DNA of 64,000 nt. Origin: Mycolicibacterium chubuense (lineage in GTDB: Bacteria > Actinomycetota > Actinomycetes > Mycobacteriales > Mycobacteriaceae). The notes below the pieces were generated by a model. It was given only the letters and a program-made list of their open reading frames with translations, had not been told where the DNA came from and did no database searches. The DNA is taken from contig NZ_JYNX01000060.1 of assembly GCF_001044255.1 (NCBI RefSeq), positions 244,351 through 308,350 of the forward strand. The letters are read 5' to 3'. This document shows, piece by piece, positions 59,855 through 64,000 of this stretch (position 1 is the stretch's first letter; every line of letters begins with the position of its first letter). A program made the position numbers and the translations under genes.

Positions 59855-60439
59855 ATGATCGCTCCGGAACTTCAGAGATGCGCGGCCCTGGTGACCGACG
59901 GGACCTCAGGCCCGGGACTGGCCGTCGCACGGCTGCTCAGGAACGCCGGCGCGCACGTCGTGGTCAGCGGCCGTGACCCCGTCGCGGGGAAGATCGCGGC
60001 CTCCCACATCGGCGGCGGTACGCGGTTCATCGCCGCCGACCTGACCGACCTGGCGACCGTCGACCATCTGGCGCGTCAGATGCCCGTCGACATCCTGATC
60101 AACAATGCCGCCGTCACGGATATCGATCAGCTCACCGGGTTGTACTTCCTGGTGGCCACCATCGCGCCGGGCATGGTCCGCCACGGCGGAGGGGCCATCG
60201 TCAACGTCGTGTCCGGAACCGGCGCGCCCGTCACGGCGCTGACGCGTACCTGGGCCGCAGAATTCGGGGCCGACGGCATCCGGATCAACAGCGTCGTCAC
60301 CGGGGAAAGGCCGAGCCCGCTGGGGCGCGTCGTCGAGCCCACCGATATCGCCGAGGCCACCGTATTTCTGGCCTCACCGCGCGCGAGTTACATCACCGGC
60401 GCCACTCTTCTTGTCGACGGCGGTGCCGCCGTCCTATGA
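59855..60439 (+). CDS. Stripped-down SDR-like protein lacking the catalytic Tyr-Lys segment
   Basis: A 194-aa protein about 60 residues shorter than SDRs. Relative to the SDR at 54597 three segments are missing: a stretch after NNAA, the catalytic SxxYxxxK region (GTGAPVTALTRTWAAEFG replaces ASVYSASKAAVEQLTRTW), and the substrate-lid loop. The glycine motif is also altered (TDGTSGPG instead of TGGTAGIG). The core strands and the C-terminal LLVDGGAAVL remain, and the reading frame is open. It may bind a cofactor or partner without catalysis, or be a decaying copy. Leads the operon with an NmrA-like gene under the 22-bp motif. Confidence 0.75.
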   Translation: MIAPELQRCAALVTDGTSGPGLAVARLLRNAGAHVVVSGRDPVAGKIAASHIGGGTRFIAADLTDLATVDHLARQMPVDILINNAAVTDIDQLTGLYFLVATIAPGMVRHGGGAIVNVVSGTGAPVTALTRTWAAEFGADGIRINSVVTGERPSPLGRVVEPTDIAEATVFLASPRASYITGATLLVDGGAAVL

Positions 60440-60543
60440 GCTCACTTCACGAATCCGACAGCGGCACCGCCTATCGCGTAAGCCAGAAGACCGATCTCGC
60501 AACGTATCCAACCGATTCACCCCGAGAGAAAGGCAGCACGGCG

Positions 60544-61302
60544 ATGGCCGAACCTACGAGGAGCATCACCGTGATCGGCGCCACCGGCCTGATCGGCCGC
60601 CAACTCGTCCCCCTGCTCAGCAGCCGAGGTCACGACGTCACCGCTGCCTCCCGCGACTCCGGTGTCGACCTGCTCACCGGGCAGGGTCTCGACGAGGCGC
60701 TCGCCGACGCGGAGGTCATCATCGACGTGATCAACTCCGCCACCCCCGACGACTCCGCCGAAGCGTTCTTTCAGCAGACCGCAGCCAACCTGTCCGCTGC
60801 CGCCGCCAAGGCCGGCGTCGGACATTACGTCGTGCTGTCCATCGTCGGCGCCGACGACATGGCCCCCAAAGCCGGATACATCCGCGGCAAGATCGCCCAG
60901 GAGCGCGCCGCCGTGACATCGGGGGTTCCCTGGACGGTTGTGCGGGCCACGCAATTCCACGAACTGGCTGAACCCATCACCGAATCCCTGATCGTCGGCG
61001 ACGAGCTGCGAGCCCCGGAGGCCCTCATCCAGACCATCGACTCCGCCGAGGTCACCGCAATCCTGGCCCGCATTGCCGTCGACGAGCCGCTCAACACCAT
61101 TCACAACATCGGCGGCCCGCAGAAGATGTCCTTCTCCGACATGGCCCGAGCCGTCCTGCGCCACCAGAGCCGAACGCTCAACGTCGTCGACGACCCGTCG
61201 GCAACGTACAGCGGGCTGAGCATCGACTACACGACGCTCGTCACCGACGACGAGGCCGAACGAGGTATCACGCGACTGGCCGCCTGGCTGGCGCGCCGCT
61301 GA
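60544..61302 (+). CDS. NmrA/atypical SDR NAD(P)-binding protein
   Basis: A 252-aa atypical SDR with the NAD(P)-binding signature VIGATGLIGRQLVPLL near the N-terminus, VINSATPDDS and a typical MSFSDMARAVL C-terminal segment. NmrA-like members act as redox sensors or reductases of quinones and flavins. ATG 60544 is preferred as the conserved domain starts there; an in-frame ATG at 60436 overlaps the previous stop (ATGA) and would add 36 unrelated residues. Confidence 0.8.
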   Translation: MAEPTRSITVIGATGLIGRQLVPLLSSRGHDVTAASRDSGVDLLTGQGLDEALADAEVIIDVINSATPDDSAEAFFQQTAANLSAAAAKAGVGHYVVLSIVGADDMAPKAGYIRGKIAQERAAVTSGVPWTVVRATQFHELAEPITESLIVGDELRAPEALIQTIDSAEVTAILARIAVDEPLNTIHNIGGPQKMSFSDMARAVLRHQSRTLNVVDDPSATYSGLSIDYTTLVTDDEAERGITRLAAWLARR

Positions 61303-61326
61303 GCCTGCCCGGGAGGACATGCGTTC

Positions 61327-62032
61327 ATGTGTGCAATCGTCGGTTATGTGGGGCACCGGCCCGCCCGCCCCATCCAACGGCAGCCAGATTCCGCGCGAGG
61401 CCGATGCGGTGCTCTACACCCGTGCCAGCCCGGAGATCGGGGAGGCCTCCACCAAGACGTTCCTGGCGCAACTGACCGCCAATTACTTTGTGGGACTCGC
61501 CTGGAGGCGATGCCCGAGCAGGTAGCGCGGGTGCTGACGTGCATGGATTCGGTCACCGAGCTGGCGCGCCGGTTCGCCGGCTCCTCGGCCGTGCTGTTCC
61601 TGGGACGTCATGTCGGCTACCCGGTGGCGCTCGAAGGCGCGCTGAAACTCAAGGAACTGGCGTACATGCACGCCGAGGGATTCGCCGCCGGTGAGCTCAA
61701 GCACGGTCCGATCGCGCTGATGGAGGACGACTTGCCGGTGATCGTGGTGATGCCGTCACCGAAGAGCACCGCGACGCTGCACGCCAAGCTGTTGAGCAAC
61801 ATCAGGGAGGTCCAGGCTCGCGGGGGCGGTCACCGTCGTCATCGCCGAAGAAGGCGACGACACGGTGGCTCCATACGCGAATCATCTGATCGAAATCCCC
61901 TCTGTATTAAATCTTTTCCCGCCGCTGCTGTCGACGGTCCCCATGCAGGTCTTCGCCGCCGGGGTGGCACAGGCCCGTGGCTACGACCTGGACAAGCCGC
62001 GCAACCTCGCCAAGTCGGTCACCGTCGAATAG
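61327..62032 (+). pseudogene. glmS: Gutted and frameshifted glmS (glucosamine-6-phosphate synthase)
   Basis: Segments of GlmS appear in order but in several frames: the nucleophile start MCAIVGYVG, then after a jump of roughly 350 residues PEIGEASTKTFLAQL, then a clean stretch GYPVALEGALKLKELAYMHA and GELKHGPIALM, and after a further frameshift near 61820 the true C-terminus DKPRNLAKSVTVE ending TAG. No functional enzyme can be produced; an intact essential copy must lie elsewhere. The clean stretch shows the decay is fairly recent. Confidence 0.85.
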
Positions 62033-62091
62033 ATAGAGGGGCCGTCGAGAGGTTCTTTCCTGGTAAGTCGCCAGATGTCACTCGAATGTCC

Positions 62092-62154
62092 AATGGGCCG
62101 GGTACATATGGCTCCCCTTGTCGACCTCGACGCCGTAGGGGTTCGGGTGAACAC
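62092..62154. repeat. Diverged 60-bp repeat, copy 2 (with SDR-like tail)
   Basis: Matches 45492-45554 at about 50 of 60 positions. Immediately after, plus-strand codons read GVRVNTVAPGLIDTP, a classic SDR segment, in a frame that soon degenerates. The rest of 62033-62259 shows no gene. The copies are relics rather than a mobile element, since no inverted ends are visible. Confidence 0.55.
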
Positions 62155-62259
62155 CGTCGCGCCCGGTCTGATCGACACGCCGATCCAAGGGGAAGGTCCG
62201 GAATCCGGACAGGGCCGCAGCAGGCGGGAAAGTGGGTTGTCACCCTGTGACGCGGACCC

Positions 62260-63351
62260 TCACGTCCTGCCGGCGGCCATTGTCGCTCGATTGCGCCCGG
62301 TCTGCTTGGCGCTGTAGAGCGCTTGATCGGCTGATTGAAGAAGGTCTCGCGGCGAGACGGTGTCCGCGTCGATCGCGGCCACGCCGACGCTGATCGTGAT
62401 CGCACGCTTCGGCCACGGCGCCCTCTGCACCGCGCGCCGAAACCTTTCGGCGAGTACAAAAGCGCCTTTGCAGGTGGTCTCAGGAAGAATCACCGCGAAT
62501 TCTTCTCCGCCGTAACGGAACAGGGTGTCCGAACCGCGCACCTCTGATTGCAGGAGGTGCGCGACCGACCGGAGCACCTCGTCGCCAGCAGGATGGCCGA
62601 AGTCATCGTTGAAGGATTTGAAGTAGTCGACGTCGATCATGAGCAACGACAGGGTCGTGCTCCTCGATTTCGCACGCATGAACTCCTCTTCAACCGTGAG
62701 GTCGAAAGAACGCCTGTTCTTCAGGCCCGTCAACACGTCGGTGACCGATTGGGACTCCAGGTGCACCCTCACCTTCTCGATGTCACGCTGGTACTCCTGC
62801 AGGAGTTCGACGTACTGCTCCTGATCCAGAACCGCCTGCTCGAGTGTCGAGATACTTCGACGCAGCTCGAGCTGCACGATGATCTCGCGGGATAGAATTT
62901 CGAGCGCCTCTCGCTGTGTCTCGCTGAGACTGCGCGGCTCGCGGTCGATCACACAGATCGTGCCCAACGCCTCGCCGGTTGGTGCCACAAGCGGTGCGCC
63001 TGCGTAGAAGCGGATCCCGGGATCGCCGGTCACCAGTGGATTCGCGGCAAAGCGTTCATCCAAGGTGGCATCCTCAACCGTCATCACCTGGCCAGGATCG
63101 ATGATCGCGTGCGCGCAGAACGCTTCTGATCGGGGTGTTTCACTGACCCCTAGGCCCACCTTGGCCTTGAACCATTGACGGTGGTCATCCACCAACGTGA
63201 TGAGCGCGATCGGTGTACCGCAGATCGCCGAGGCCAGCTTCGCGAAGTCGTCGTATGCCTGCTCCGGCAGCGAGTCCAGGATCTTGTAATCAGCGAGAAC
63301 CTGCATACGCTTGTCTTCGTTCGCGGGCATCGGGAATCCGCTATCCGGCAT
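62260..63351 (-). CDS. GAF-GGDEF diguanylate cyclase
   Basis: A 363-aa soluble protein. N-terminal GAF domain (ILDSLPEQAYDDFAKLASA, PIALITLVDDHRQWFKAKVG, PLVAPTGEALGTICVIDR), a coiled-coil linker and a C-terminal GGDEF domain whose active site reads RYGGEEFAVI; GGEEF supports diguanylate cyclase activity, so it probably makes c-di-GMP. No obvious inhibitory RxxD site was identified. ATG 63351 follows AAGGAG with 7-nt spacing. Adjacent to gene debris on one side and a poorly coding edge on the other. Confidence 0.92.
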   Translation of the reverse strand: MPDSGFPMPANEDKRMQVLADYKILDSLPEQAYDDFAKLASAICGTPIALITLVDDHRQWFKAKVGLGVSETPRSEAFCAHAIIDPGQVMTVEDATLDERFAANPLVTGDPGIRFYAGAPLVAPTGEALGTICVIDREPRSLSETQREALEILSREIIVQLELRRSISTLEQAVLDQEQYVELLQEYQRDIEKVRVHLESQSVTDVLTGLKNRRSFDLTVEEEFMRAKSRSTTLSLLMIDVDYFKSFNDDFGHPAGDEVLRSVAHLLQSEVRGSDTLFRYGGEEFAVILPETTCKGAFVLAERFRRAVQRAPWPKRAITISVGVAAIDADTVSPRDLLQSADQALYSAKQTGRNRATMAAGRT

Positions 63352-63796
63352 CTGCGATCTCCTTAAGTGCCGGGCAGTACCGGCCATGTCATCACTGCGT
63401 GTCTTCAAGCGAGGCCAAATCGTAACTCGGACCGCGGCGCAAACTCGGCGCAATAAGAGCGATGATCGCATCGGAACCCCGGTGCCCATTCCGCAGCCTG
63501 CGCGGGGATCCTGTCCACACCACGACAGGTCTTTCTGTTCACTCGTGGTTCACGCGGAGCATGCACCGTGGCCGTGAAAGCCGGCAATTGAAGCGGGCGT
63601 AAACCACGCGAATACCAACCCTTCGGCGGAACTCAGCCGGGAGATGTCACGGGTCTGGCAACCGACGTCAAGCAATCCGTGTAGGTTCTCAATTTCCGTG
63701 TCATATCGCGGTCTTCTGACCTGGGCGTCGCCAGTCTGTCTCACGCCGTTTCCATTGGGGTTTGTCTCAGAAGCCGCTTCATTTCCTAGTGGCGCT
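63352..63796. other. 445-bp intergenic stretch with no convincing gene
   Basis: No open frame longer than about 90 codons has a coding-like composition or recognisable motif. The only structure noted is a weak 6-bp hairpin (CCTGTC/GACAGG, 63510-63529) followed by pyrimidines, which could be a poor terminator for a plus-strand transcript. Confidence 0.5.
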
Positions 63797-64000
63797 TTAA
63801 GGCGTGCGCCCGTACAGGTATCGCTGCACGAACGAGGGGAAATCGTTTGACATTGCGAGGGTCGGCTGCGCGCCTGCGAGAAGCCGCCTGAGCAGTATGG
63901 GACCCAGCAGTTCGGCGGGTTGTGCAGGGGGTCGCCTTCGCGGAGATTTCCTGCGGCCTGGTGCTGTTGGAGGATTGCGCAAGGCGACCGATGGCGACGA
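63797..64000 (-). pseudogene. Possible TetR-family regulator C-terminus at window edge
   Basis: The minus-strand frame is open to the window edge and ends TAA after LLGPILLRRLLAGAQPT and FVQRYLYGRTP, which resembles the tail of TetR ligand-binding domains. Just upstream, TetR-like residues (REGDPLHNP) fall in a different frame, so the gene may be frameshifted. Weak call. Confidence 0.25.

Noticed and set aside
45492-62154. The 60-bp repeat considered as an insertion-sequence end or att site
   Set aside because: No transposase or integrase gene, no terminal inverted repeats or target duplication, and the copies have diverged like gene relics.

Overview
The window is GC-rich, densely coded actinobacterial DNA, almost certainly from a fast-growing environmental mycobacterium (Mycobacterium/Mycolicibacterium). 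The main evidence is a glnX-glnH-pknG locus, an Arr rifampin ADP-ribosyltransferase, a two-subunit TopoM-like atypical type II topoisomerase, a mycothiol-isomerase-like DinB protein, and several leaderless GTG/ATG genes placed about 7 nt after a TANNNT -10 box. No rRNA, tRNA, insertion sequence or CRISPR array was seen.

Layout. 1-4385 (minus): CUT2-type sugar ABC operon (binding lipoprotein, permease, ATPase, PfkB kinase, FrcK-like kinase, start of a LacI regulator) in which every junction overlaps; a palindromic LacI-type operator lies upstream. 4530-5613: SAM methyltransferase and a small LapA-like membrane protein. 5749-9311 (plus): TPP riboswitch, ykoE-ykoD-ykoC thiamine-precursor ECF transporter, and a fourth gene for a P-loop kinase. 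9301-11278: nitroreductase remnant, then an arsR-SRPBCC-DinB operon with two identical operators. 11440-17100: membrane coiled-coil protein and the TopoM-like pair. 17159-21403 (minus): glnX-glnH-pknG with a shortened PknG. 21578-25304: UvrA2-like ATPase divergent from an O-methyltransferase. 25355-31195: secreted M15-like protein, arr, LysR, and a hydrolase/SDR/SRPBCC/esterase operon. 31206-44646: acidic-repeat secreted esterase, TetR and AraC regulators, three MDR oxidoreductases, two small secreted proteins, a photolyase-like protein with its domains in reversed order, an antiporter, an F420/FMN-type oxidase and an acidic secreted metalloprotease.

45014-61302 is an accessory redox region. 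It has a MerR switch with two mirror-image operators, an IclR regulator whose inverted repeat recurs in front of three transcripts, and a large LuxR (LAL) regulator. A 22-nt motif next to that regulator recurs in front of an operon for an NDH-2-like flavoprotein, an SDR and a cNMP-binding histidine kinase. A companion SDR has lost its catalytic Tyr/Lys segment. These genes plausibly form one sensing and detoxification network for carbonyl, epoxide or quinone-type compounds.

Broken genes are unusually common: nitroreductase, Gfo/Idh oxidoreductase, an SDR tail, an Old Yellow Enzyme tail joined to an aldo/keto reductase tail, a gutted glmS, and a 60-bp diverged repeat shared by 45.5 kb and 62.1 kb. 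They mark a locus with repeated insertion and deletion. The window ends with a GAF-GGDEF diguanylate cyclase and a weakly coding edge.
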